This document shows positions 7,097 through 15,569 of a stretch of 64,000 nucleotides of DNA, one piece after another. A program made the position numbers and the translations under genes. The stretch spans positions 1 to 64,000 of the forward strand of contig CALWVM010000007.1 in assembly GCA_944384985.1 (NCBI GenBank), in the 5' to 3' direction. The stretch comes from an uncultured Clostridia bacterium (GTDB taxonomy: Bacteria; Bacillota; Clostridia; Oscillospirales; Acutalibacteraceae). Position 1 is the stretch's first letter, and every line of letters begins with the position of its first letter. Under the pieces are notes generated by a model. The model was not told where the DNA came from and ran no database searches. It saw nothing but the letters and a program-made list of their open reading frames with translations.

Positions 7097-9763
7097 ATGC
7101 AAAAGCAAAATGAATGTCAATTGAATATATCCTTTGCTGAAAAATTTAGCATAAAATCAAAAGAATATGTTAATACACTAGTGCGTTCACTTCCACTATC
7201 AGTTCGTGCTATTAATTGTTTTATGAGTAATGGTATATCAACATTAGAATCCCTATTGGATTCAACCCCTCAATCATTATTAGAATTAAAAGGATTTGGT
7301 CGTACTTGTCTAGAAGAAGTCGAAGACTTTTGCTCTAAGCTTGCTGATAAAAACATAGAACCTTTACCAAAGAGCAAAAAGGATGTCCATGGCCTCTCTG
7401 TTTTTCGCCCGTATTATAAATCTATCGCATTAGGTGACTTCTCCTTTTCTGATAAGCTTAGTCTGTCTGATTCAGAAAATGAAACTCTTATTATGCTCAA
7501 AGAAACATTTAATCTGCTAGGAGAAGACCTTTCCTTTGATTGCATAATGACTCCAGAAAAAATACTTCCAATAATAAATATGTTGAACGCTTTTGAAAAC
7601 GAAACGCAGCGATACTTTGTAGTCAAAAAATTAGCAGAGGAGCTTCCTAAAGAACGCAAAACTAATAGAGCTTTTCCTTACATAAATGCATTTACTTTGA
7701 ATGATAACGAAAGAAACACCTTAATGGATTTATGTAGCTCAGAGAATACGACCATTATGGAAATGGCTACTGCATCAACTTTTAAAACAGATAAAGTTTA
7801 TTTGTTATTTGTGCAATTCTTAAAGTGGTGTAGTTTTAATCTTCGTGCTGAAATAGAAGATTTGTTTGCAAATATCTATAAAAACGATAGAAATCGCTTC
7901 GTAATTCAAGGTCGTGCCAGAAAAAAGACACTAGAGCAAATAGGATTAGAACTAGGTATTACCAGAGAACGTGTTCGTCAAATCGAGGCTAAAACCAAAA
8001 GGGCCTTTGCACACTATTGTAGTCGTATTCGGATTATATCTAAGATTTCAGCGGAACGGAACGGAGACGCTGTATTGACACCGCTTGAAGTCGAAGAATA
8101 TTGCGGACAAGATGTCCAAGAACTTCTTTTTCTATTAAGTACCTATAATAATACAAACTATACCTATGACCGACAATTAGACCTATTCGTAATTGGAAAC
8201 AATTCTATTCAGGATCAAGTAACTCAATATGTTGAAAACCTGCCCGATGTAGTGCGATCTGATAAACTGTCTGAAATTTTAAGAAATGCAAGCGATGATG
8301 AGGATATTCCCGCAGAGATGTTAGAAAAATCATTTTTGAATGCATATAGGCTGACCGGAACTCTATATCACCGCCATAGACTTTCACTGGCATCTATCTA
8401 TGAAAAGATTCTTGAAAAATACTATCCTGACGGTCTAAAAGTATACGATGCAGATGAAATAAAAAAATTCAGAGAACTCGTTGCTTCCGAATATGGAGAT
8501 ATAGAATTACCACAAAACAATAGGGCTTTATCAGCTCGGATTGCTAGTACTTGCGTACTGTGCGGACGAGGTATTTATAAACTCAAGCAAAAGCAGTATA
8601 TTTCTAAGGATCTATCTAATCGAATTCACGAATATATTATTGATTGTAGTAGTCCTATTTTACTAACAAATACGCTTTTTAGTGTTTTTGAGGGCGAACT
8701 TGTAGAAGCCGGTATTAACAACAAGTATTACTTACAAGGTGTACTTCGTGAACTGTTTTCAGAAGAGTTCACTTTCAGCAGAGACTATATCTCTAAAGAC
8801 CCAAATATTACTTCGGTTTATTCCTCCATTGTTGAGTTCATCAAGCAATTTGAATATCCGATCTCCAAAGCAATGGTACAGAAAGAATTTCCTGGGGTAA
8901 CCGATATAGTAATTAGCTTTGCAATTGGCGATTCAAATGTTCTCAATTACTTCGGTGAGTATTTACACGCCAGCCATCTTAGACTATCAGAATCTGAAAA
9001 AAGCTATCTATACAACTTGTTGTGCAATTTATTAGATGATGGACAAGCTCACCATAGTAAGGATATATATGAGATTATCTGCCATGAAAAACCGGAGATT
9101 TTGAAAAGAAATGCATCCTTATACCAATACAGTACTTTCAGCATATTAGAATATCTATTTAATGATAAATTCCAATTTTCTAGACCGTATATCGCAAAAA
9201 ATGGCGTTGATATTGGTCGACCTGCTGAGCGTTTACATGACTTGATTTATAGTGCAGATGAATTTGAAGTTTCTGAAATAAGCGAATTTGCAAAGGAAAA
9301 CCGATATCAGATTCAATCAATATTGGAGTTTGTTAACAGTTGTAATGACGAATACTTATTGATTAATGCAGCAACAATGATGAAAATTGAATCTATTGGG
9401 ATAACAAAAGAGATAGCAGAAACTATCGATAAATTAGTTGCTGATGAAATTACAACGACAACTCCAATTTTTAAGCTTCAGACATGGGATCAATTTCCTA
9501 AAATAAATGTTTCGTGGACGGACTGGCTCCTTTATAGTACGCTAAATAAATGGGGCCGCAAAGTATCTGTGTCCACTTCCTCAAACCAATTCAGAATGGC
9601 GGTTCCGCTGGTTGCTCCGATTGGAAAGATGGACACAACGGCATTTGCTGATGTTGGACCAAGCAAGGATAATCTCGTTAAGATTGATAATCTCGATGAT
9701 ATAGATTCCCTTTTGGAAGATATTCTTGCTGATGATATCTTGGAGGAAAAATATGAGTTATAA
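7097..9763 (+). CDS. large protein with RNAP alpha-CTD-like and sigma region 4-like segments
   Basis: An 888-aa protein with no exact family that I recognise. Residues about 30-80 (LPLSVRAINCFMSNGISTLESLLD ... LKGFGRTCLEEVEDF) match the helix-hairpin-helix C-terminal domain of the RNA polymerase alpha subunit. Residues about 269-305 (TLEQIGLELGITRERVRQIEAKTKRAF) match the -35-binding HTH of sigma-70 region 4. The C-terminal half has two similar blocks (FTFSRDYISK near 556, FQFSRPYIAK near 690), suggesting repeated winged-helix units. I prefer the ATG at 7097, which has AGAAGG, over one at 7025 without an SD. It overlaps the helicase gene by 11 bp. It may be a DNA-recognition scaffold rather than a sigma factor. 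Confidence 0.7.
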   Translation: MQKQNECQLNISFAEKFSIKSKEYVNTLVRSLPLSVRAINCFMSNGISTLESLLDSTPQSLLELKGFGRTCLEEVEDFCSKLADKNIEPLPKSKKDVHGLSVFRPYYKSIALGDFSFSDKLSLSDSENETLIMLKETFNLLGEDLSFDCIMTPEKILPIINMLNAFENETQRYFVVKKLAEELPKERKTNRAFPYINAFTLNDNERNTLMDLCSSENTTIMEMATASTFKTDKVYLLFVQFLKWCSFNLRAEIEDLFANIYKNDRNRFVIQGRARKKTLEQIGLELGITRERVRQIEAKTKRAFAHYCSRIRIISKISAERNGDAVLTPLEVEEYCGQDVQELLFLLSTYNNTNYTYDRQLDLFVIGNNSIQDQVTQYVENLPDVVRSDKLSEILRNASDDEDIPAEMLEKSFLNAYRLTGTLYHRHRLSLASIYEKILEKYYPDGLKVYDADEIKKFRELVASEYGDIELPQNNRALSARIASTCVLCGRGIYKLKQKQYISKDLSNRIHEYIIDCSSPILLTNTLFSVFEGELVEAGINNKYYLQGVLRELFSEEFTFSRDYISKDPNITSVYSSIVEFIKQFEYPISKAMVQKEFPGVTDIVISFAIGDSNVLNYFGEYLHASHLRLSESEKSYLYNLLCNLLDDGQAHHSKDIYEIICHEKPEILKRNASLYQYSTFSILEYLFNDKFQFSRPYIAKNGVDIGRPAERLHDLIYSADEFEVSEISEFAKENRYQIQSILEFVNSCNDEYLLINAATMMKIESIGITKEIAETIDKLVADEITTTTPIFKLQTWDQFPKINVSWTDWLLYSTLNKWGRKVSVSTSSNQFRMAVPLVAPIGKMDTTAFADVGPSKDNLVKIDNLDDIDSLLEDILADDILEEKYEL

Positions 9764-11807
9764 GGATTTGAACATAAAACGGAGTTATATTAGCTGTGGA
9801 GAAGAAAATATCGCAAAGTCATTTCTTGTTCCAATGCTTAAACAGGCCAAAACATATAGACGAAGCGTCGGATTTTTTTCTTCGGGTGTTTTTGGTCCAA
9901 TCATTGACGGTATTGTAGCTTTATCACGCAATGGTGGAAAAATCGAAATTATAGCAAGTCCACAACTGAGTAGCGAAGATATTGAAGCAATTAATCTTGG
10001 ATACCAAAAGCGTGATGAAATTATCAAATTGGCTTTTTCTCGAGATTTTATGCGTGAAATCGAAGTATTTGATGATTGTAAACTACAACTATTAGCGGCT
10101 CTTATTGCTAATGGTACCTTAGATATTAAAATTGCAGTAACACGAACCTCCGGTATTTATCACGACAAACTAGGTATTCTTGAAGATTTTGATGGCAATA
10201 CTGTTGTTTTTTATGGATCCGCCAACGAAAGCTTAAGTGGATATAAAGACAATTATGAAAAAATTCGAGTGGTTGAAAGCTGGGTACCATCAGACACTGC
10301 AAGCATTGAGGACGAATGCAAAGAATTTAAATCTCTGTGGGAGGGGACAAATCCGTTTGTCAATGTTTATAATTACAAAGATTCGGCAAAAGCCAATATT
10401 CTCACGGTAATAGAAAGCAGAAAATACACAGGGATATCTAATGCTTCTGGTGCTCCAATAAAACTGCGTGACTATCAGGAAGAGGCTATTTCTGCCTGGG
10501 TAAATAATGGTTATCACGGATTTTTTGTTATGGCAACCGGTACCGGCAAAACATGGACCGCCATTTTCGCTGCTAAAAAACTTATAAATGAAAATCAAGC
10601 TATGATTGTCATTTGTGCTCCGTATAAACATTTGGTTAAACAGTGGGCTGACGATGTTGAAAAAGCCTTTCCAAATGCAAAGATAATCCTAGTTTCATCA
10701 GAAAATCCAACTTGGGAATCCCAGATTTTTCAAGAAATCATTCGTAAACAATATAATCCTAGCCATCAGATTATCATAATATCGACTATTGCATCATTTA
10801 AAATGCAGCGCTTTAATAAGGCAATAAATAAATCAACCGAGAAAAAATTGCTTATAGTTGATGAAGCACACAGATTTACCGATCATCCAGATACGCTAAA
10901 AGAAACATATAGCTATATGTTGGGTTTAAGTGCTACGCCTTATAGTGGTACATCTGCTCAGAAGGGTAAAGAACTGATGAATTGGTTTGGCGGCCAAGTG
11001 TTTAATCTTCCAATTGAAGTCGCACTTGAAAAAGGTTTTTTAGTGCCATATAACTATTATCCAATCTATGTGCAAGCAACCGAAGAAGAAGAAAATAAGT
11101 TCAAATATTACACACAAAAAATCCTATCGTGTTTCAAAAATAATAGATGCATTAACCCGGATCTTCTAGTTAAGTCTTTGAGAAACAGACTGCGTATTAT
11201 TTCTATGTCTGAAGAGAAAAAAAATAAGATAGATGAAATCATTGATCGAATTGAAGAAAAAGATCATGTTGTTGTATACTGCGGTGATGGAAAATTATTT
11301 GATGAACAAACAGGTGAAGAGCTTCGTCATATTCAATCCATAAAACGTGTGCTCAATAAGCACGGATTCAAAGCGAGTCAATTCACTGCTAAAGAAAATA
11401 TGGCAGATCGAATGGAATTAGTTGATGCCTTTAATAAACAGGAAATATCAGCATTAGCAGCTATTCGTTGCCTAGATGAAGGCATTAATATACCGTCCAT
11501 TAAAAGTGCTTTGATTTTGTCAAGTAATGATGACTATCGTGAGTTCGTGCAACGGAGAGGCCGAATTCTCCGTACATATGGTGATAAGAAATATGCAAAT
11601 ATCTATGATGTCATAGTTTTACCTAATTATGATATGCAGGGTTGGGCTAAAATCGAGCTTCGTAGATTTAGAGAATATGCGCATCTTGCATTAAATTGGG
11701 ACGAGCTTGAAAGTGATTTAAATAGTCATCTTATTTCTTATGGCCTTTCTGATGAAGATATTGAAGTATATGATTATGATGAAATGGAGGACATTACAGA
11801 TGAATGA
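9753..11807 (+). CDS. phospholipase D-like nuclease / DEAD-box helicase fusion
   Basis: A 684-aa protein. The N terminus (about 10-200) is a PLD-like domain with RRSVGFFSSGVF and a single HxK motif in GIYHDKLGIL followed by FYGSANES, as in nuclease-helicase fusions. A superfamily 2 helicase core follows: DYQEEAISAWV, Walker A MATGTGKTW, LLIVDEAHRF, LGLSATPY, and the second RecA lobe ending YREFVQRRGRILR. GGAGG precedes the ATG at 9753, inside the upstream gene. Enzymes of this build translocate on DNA and cut it. In this operon it is the most likely interference nuclease. Confidence 0.85.
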   Translation: MSYKDLNIKRSYISCGEENIAKSFLVPMLKQAKTYRRSVGFFSSGVFGPIIDGIVALSRNGGKIEIIASPQLSSEDIEAINLGYQKRDEIIKLAFSRDFMREIEVFDDCKLQLLAALIANGTLDIKIAVTRTSGIYHDKLGILEDFDGNTVVFYGSANESLSGYKDNYEKIRVVESWVPSDTASIEDECKEFKSLWEGTNPFVNVYNYKDSAKANILTVIESRKYTGISNASGAPIKLRDYQEEAISAWVNNGYHGFFVMATGTGKTWTAIFAAKKLINENQAMIVICAPYKHLVKQWADDVEKAFPNAKIILVSSENPTWESQIFQEIIRKQYNPSHQIIIISTIASFKMQRFNKAINKSTEKKLLIVDEAHRFTDHPDTLKETYSYMLGLSATPYSGTSAQKGKELMNWFGGQVFNLPIEVALEKGFLVPYNYYPIYVQATEEEENKFKYYTQKILSCFKNNRCINPDLLVKSLRNRLRIISMSEEKKNKIDEIIDRIEEKDHVVVYCGDGKLFDEQTGEELRHIQSIKRVLNKHGFKASQFTAKENMADRMELVDAFNKQEISALAAIRCLDEGINIPSIKSALILSSNDDYREFVQRRGRILRTYGDKKYANIYDVIVLPNYDMQGWAKIELRRFREYAHLALNWDELESDLNSHLISYGLSDEDIEVYDYDEMEDITDE

Positions 11808-11961
11808 AAAAGAAATAGTGACTGATATGATTTCTTTTATTGAAAAGAAAGAACGGGAACTGCAATTTAATAAAATGAGCGCAGATACTCAGGCTAGAAA
11901 TGATGTTGTAAAATCGATTTTGGACGAATTGGAGCGTGTAACAACCGATGAAAATAAGTAA
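11800..11961 (+). CDS. small helical protein between helicase and SMC ATPase
   Basis: A 53-aa acidic helical protein (MNEKEIVTDMISFIEKKERELQFNKM...). The ATG at 11800 has TGGAGG nine bases upstream. It overlaps the helicase stop by 8 bp and the next gene by 14 bp, so it is translationally coupled on both sides. No family is recognised. Conservation of such a small gene in this position would point to an adaptor subunit. Confidence 0.6.
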   Translation: MNEKEIVTDMISFIEKKERELQFNKMSADTQARNDVVKSILDELERVTTDENK

Positions 11962-13906
11962 AATCGAATTTGAAAATTTTAGAAACTTTAGAGATCCTGG
12001 CGAGATTAAATGCTCTACTGACGGGAAGGTAACCATTATTTATGGGAAAAATGGTGATGGTAAAACCACGCTTCATCAGCTTTTTCAGTGGGTGTTTTAT
12101 GGCCAAGTTCATTTTAATAAAACAACTACGGACCGCTTGTATAATCTTCAATATGAAAGTGAATGTTCTTTTGGTGATACATTTCAAGTAAAAGGCTGTA
12201 TTGATTTTGAGCACGCTGGCGTGCAATACTCTTTGAGAAGAATTTATACATACAAAAAAGGACTCAATGATTCTGAAAAAATAGCTGAAGATGTTTCTCT
12301 TTTGCATATGGATGCTGACTATAACTGGAGAAGAATTGAAAACCCCAAAGAAACAATAGAGAAGCTTCTTCCATCCGGCTTGTCTGATTATTTCTTCTTT
12401 GATGGAGAAAGTATGATTGCGGATTTGCGAGTAAAAGGAAGAGATTCGGCAAGCAAACTGAGAAAAGCTCTATATTCGATGTTTGACCTTGATGTGTTAG
12501 AGTCTGCTATTGCTCATATTGGACGTACAGATCTTAAAACAACTGTTCTCGGCAAGTTATATCTTAGCAAAGGAACAATATCTAGTGGTAGCCAAATTTC
12601 TGCTGTTAAAACCAATATTGAAGGGGCGCAAGCAAAGCTAGAAAAATTCGAAAAAGATTTAAGCGAAGCGCAAAAAAAGAAGGAAGAACTTCAAAATATT
12701 GTTTGCAAGGTCTCTGAACAAATCGGAGGCCACAAGTCTAAAACAGATTATGAGCGGCAACGCAAGCAGCTAAGAGATCAAAGAGATGCTTTCCTAAAAG
12801 CTAGTGCAGACGCTCAATCACATTTTGGTGATGCAATAATTGATATGTTTCCTCGCCTTTTGATTTCCAAGGCTGTTTTAGATGCAAAAAAGAAGATTCA
12901 TCTCAATATTGAACAAAACAAATTACCAGAAGGGGTATCAAAGAAATTAATCAATTATTTGTTGTCTGATTCTACAACCGAATGTGTCTGCGGTCATTCT
13001 CTTGGTGCTGAAGAGAAAAAACATATCAAGGCTTATCTCGATATGCTTCCTCCAAGGTCTTTCACAAGCTTATATCAAGATTTTACGAAAACAGCAAACA
13101 ATTGGGGACGCGGCTATGATAAGGCTCGGATTGAAGATTATATTATGACTGTGCTAAAAAACACAGAGTTAGCAGCACAAAATGACAATCAAATTAGAGA
13201 ATTGGATGAAAATGAGAAAAAGAGTCCAGATATTGAAGATTTGATTGTTGCCAGACAGCAAGCGGAACAAGAAATCCTCGAACTTGAAACTCGAGTTGTA
13301 AACATTGAAACCGAAATCAAAAAATTTGAAATTTATCGTAACAAACAAATGAAGGATTTTGATAATCTCACTCGTGGAAATGCTGCAAGCGAAAAAGTCA
13401 TAGCAAAAATATCAATTATGGAACAAGTTATTGCATATTTTCGAAAAAAACTGGATGACGAATCTATGGCTTACAGTCAAAAGTTGCAAGATAATATACA
13501 AGAACTTATTGACAATATGCTAACTAGCAAAAGACATGTTGCTGTCAGCCCAGAATTTGCTGTGCGTGTTACAGATAGTTTTAATGATGAATCTAAATCT
13601 GAAGGACAGTTTGCTGTAGTATCCTTTGCGTATATAGGCGGTATCTTTAAGATGCTTCAAAGCGATGAAAACTTGTCTGAGAAAGAATATCCTCTAGTGC
13701 TCGATGGACCTTTTTCCAAACTTGATCCTGATCAGAGACAAAATGTTGTTAATATGATTCCTAAATTTGCTCCACAGGTAATTCTTTTCTCTAAAGATGA
13801 CCTGCATGAAGTATTTCAGGCTGATAACATAGGAAGAGTTTGGACGATCATTAGTAACGAAGAAAAAAATATTGCTCATGTAGAGGAGGGACACTTATGG
13901 AATTAA
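11948..13906 (+). CDS. DndD-like SMC/Rad50-type ATPase
   Basis: A 652-aa protein with split ABC-ATPase lobes around a coiled coil. Walker A is YGKNGDGKTTLHQLF (near residue 33), followed by SDYFFFDGESMIADL, the stretch typical of DndD proteins. The middle is helical and carries a CVCGH pair around residue 347, like a small zinc hook. The C-terminal lobe has VVSFAYIGG and Walker B YPLVLDGPFSKLDPDQRQNV. It resembles but does not duplicate the DndD at 16933. It overlaps its neighbours on both sides. Function is inferred: DNA-gated ATPase of an interference complex with the upstream helicase. Confidence 0.8.
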   Translation: MKISKIEFENFRNFRDPGEIKCSTDGKVTIIYGKNGDGKTTLHQLFQWVFYGQVHFNKTTTDRLYNLQYESECSFGDTFQVKGCIDFEHAGVQYSLRRIYTYKKGLNDSEKIAEDVSLLHMDADYNWRRIENPKETIEKLLPSGLSDYFFFDGESMIADLRVKGRDSASKLRKALYSMFDLDVLESAIAHIGRTDLKTTVLGKLYLSKGTISSGSQISAVKTNIEGAQAKLEKFEKDLSEAQKKKEELQNIVCKVSEQIGGHKSKTDYERQRKQLRDQRDAFLKASADAQSHFGDAIIDMFPRLLISKAVLDAKKKIHLNIEQNKLPEGVSKKLINYLLSDSTTECVCGHSLGAEEKKHIKAYLDMLPPRSFTSLYQDFTKTANNWGRGYDKARIEDYIMTVLKNTELAAQNDNQIRELDENEKKSPDIEDLIVARQQAEQEILELETRVVNIETEIKKFEIYRNKQMKDFDNLTRGNAASEKVIAKISIMEQVIAYFRKKLDDESMAYSQKLQDNIQELIDNMLTSKRHVAVSPEFAVRVTDSFNDESKSEGQFAVVSFAYIGGIFKMLQSDENLSEKEYPLVLDGPFSKLDPDQRQNVVNMIPKFAPQVILFSKDDLHEVFQADNIGRVWTIISNEEKNIAHVEEGHLWN

Positions 13907-14397
13907 CAACTGATATTTATCTTCGTGGCACAGCTTGGAATAGAGCTATTGAAGATTTGGCACCTATCTTTAAAACGAGAACACACTATATGTTATATAT
14001 TCTTGCAATGACGATAGGTATTATGTATGACCAAAGAATAGAAAAGCCCTCCGAGGATAATGAAGAATTTAAAAGCATTTCTCGTAATGTACTCCAAAAC
14101 AATGACAATGGAAAATTGGATTTCATTTTTCAGGCAGCTATTCTCTCTACAACAACGGAACACCTTACAGAAGAGGAGCGTCTAGAACTGGCTTTTGGAG
14201 AGAAGACAGAATTTAAAAAAGTTGACTTCTTAACACAATTTGCAAATTTTGGGATCACTAAACTTGTAGAATTAATTGGAGACACCCCAATAGAGTCAAT
14301 GGAAAACATTAAAAACTTTTTAGTTTCTACCGTCGAGGGTAGAAATCTTGACATCGATGCTTTGCCAGACGACATTCTTCTTGATGCAGATTTTTGA
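13897..14397 (+). CDS. hypothetical protein, last gene of the five-gene operon
   Basis: A 166-aa acidic, mostly helical protein overlapping the SMC gene by 10 bp, with GGAGGG before the ATG. Its opening (TTDIYLRGTAWNRAIEDLAPIFKTRTHYMLYILAMTIGI) suggests a helical domain. By position it resembles the small partner that follows DndD-type ATPases (as dndE follows dndD), but I see no clear DndE motif. Function is unknown; an ATPase partner is possible. Confidence 0.65.
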   Translation: MELTTDIYLRGTAWNRAIEDLAPIFKTRTHYMLYILAMTIGIMYDQRIEKPSEDNEEFKSISRNVLQNNDNGKLDFIFQAAILSTTTEHLTEEERLELAFGEKTEFKKVDFLTQFANFGITKLVELIGDTPIESMENIKNFLVSTVEGRNLDIDALPDDILLDADF

Positions 14398-14427
14398 TGT
14401 GACAATGGGTGCTGTGTATTCATTTTA

Positions 14428-14456
14428 TTGACTTTTTACGACAGTTGCGATATACT
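14428..14456 (+). promoter_or_regulatory. promoter of the dndBCDE operon
   Basis: TTGACT (14428-14433), exactly 17 bp, then TATACT (14451-14456). The -10 element and the start point fall inside the palindrome at 14441-14486, so any protein bound to the palindrome would block RNA polymerase. The first gene starts at 14504 behind GAGGTG. Confidence 0.8.
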
Positions 14457-14486
14457 TAAGTATATACTTAAGTATATCGCAACTGT
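14441..14486. promoter_or_regulatory. 46-bp perfect palindrome, candidate operator
   Basis: Each 23-base half is the exact reverse complement of the other, with no spacer; the centre is between 14463 and 14464. The inner part is built from two CTTAAG-centred units. T6 follows the right half, so it could also act as a terminator for the upstream operon. DptB/DndB is reported as an autoregulator in other bacteria, so DndB binding here is a reasonable but untested inference. Confidence 0.8.
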
Positions 14487-14503
14487 TTTTTATGAGGTGC
14501 AAT

Positions 14504-15568
14504 ATGAATTTTTCGTATCATTTCCCAGCAGTAAAAGGTATTCAGGCAGGACGTGAATACTTTATTTCTATGGTTCCTTTAAAATTATTGTCTCGTCTTT
14601 TCCCATCAGATGAGGAAATAATTTTACCTGAATATCGAGCTCAGAGAAGGATTAATGAAGCAAGGATACCAGAAATCAAAAACTATATATTAGATAATAG
14701 AGATACATACGTCTTTTCTGCCCTCTCTGCCTCTATTGACGGTGACTTTAACTTTACTCCGTTCATGAACACAGAAGTAGGCATATTCGAAGTGGACATG
14801 AATGCCATTTTTTTGATTAATGATGGACAACATCGAAAAGCGGCAATTGAAGCTGCAATAAAAGAAGATCCATCGCTGGGTGAAGAAACTATTTCTGTAG
14901 TTTTTTTTAGTGATGAAGGTTTAGCTAGAAGCCAACAAATGTTTACAGATCTTAATAAGTATGCTGTAAAAACTTCAAATTCTTTGTCTACTCTTTATGA
15001 TGCAAGAGATGAGATAGCTGTTGCAACGAAAAATGTTATTGCCGATATTCCATTTTTTAATCGCTTTACCGATAAAGAACGTGATATTCTTGGGAAAAAT
15101 TCTTCAAATTTATTTACCCTTAATATGATGTACAAAGCTAATCAAAAAATTATGCACGGAGACACCTGCTCTGATGACGACGCTGCTTTTTTACACCGAT
15201 TTTGGCAACTGATAGCTTCTAATATTATTGAATGGCAAGAAGTATTAGATAAATCATTGACTAAAAAGGCTCTTAGGGAAAATTATATTGTCGCACTGGC
15301 CATCACAATCAGTGCCTTTGGTAAACTTGGACGTTTTTTCTACGATAATCGTGACATAGATATGGAAAAGTATCTCAAAAAATTAAGAAAAATTGATTGG
15401 TTAAGATCTAACAAGTTATGGGTAGGTCGGACAATCAGAGAAAACGGTAAGGTGTTGAACAGTGAAGAAGCAGTAACACTGACTTGTTCAGCAATAAAAA
15501 TGGAGATTGGACTTTCTTTATCGAAAGAAGAAGAACAAAAAGAAAAAATTTTAACGGAGAAAATATAG
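14504..15568 (+). CDS. dndB: DNA sulfur modification regulator DndB
   Basis: A 354-aa DGQHR-family protein: early YRAQRRINEARIPEIKNYI, then IFLINDGQHRKAAIEAA (about residues 104-120), DLNKYAVKTSNSLSTLYD, and a helical C terminus. DndB is not needed for the sulfur chemistry but limits modification and acts as a transcriptional regulator in studied systems. The ATG at 14504 has GAGGTG just upstream; an ATG four codons earlier overlaps that site. First gene of the dnd operon, two bases from dndC. Confidence 0.9.
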   Translation: MNFSYHFPAVKGIQAGREYFISMVPLKLLSRLFPSDEEIILPEYRAQRRINEARIPEIKNYILDNRDTYVFSALSASIDGDFNFTPFMNTEVGIFEVDMNAIFLINDGQHRKAAIEAAIKEDPSLGEETISVVFFSDEGLARSQQMFTDLNKYAVKTSNSLSTLYDARDEIAVATKNVIADIPFFNRFTDKERDILGKNSSNLFTLNMMYKANQKIMHGDTCSDDDAAFLHRFWQLIASNIIEWQEVLDKSLTKKALRENYIVALAITISAFGKLGRFFYDNRDIDMEKYLKKLRKIDWLRSNKLWVGRTIRENGKVLNSEEAVTLTCSAIKMEIGLSLSKEEEQKEKILTEKI

Positions 15569-15569
15569 T

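Noticed and set aside
7097..9763. Alternative sigma factor
   Set aside because: Only a region 4-like HTH is present; regions 2 and 3 needed for core binding and -10 recognition are not seen in this 888-aa protein.
9753..13906. Canonical DndFGH restriction genes
   Set aside because: The helicase has a PLD-like N terminus, and the ATPase is DndD-like; neither shows what I know of DndH or DndF architecture. This is by eye and should be tested by HMM.
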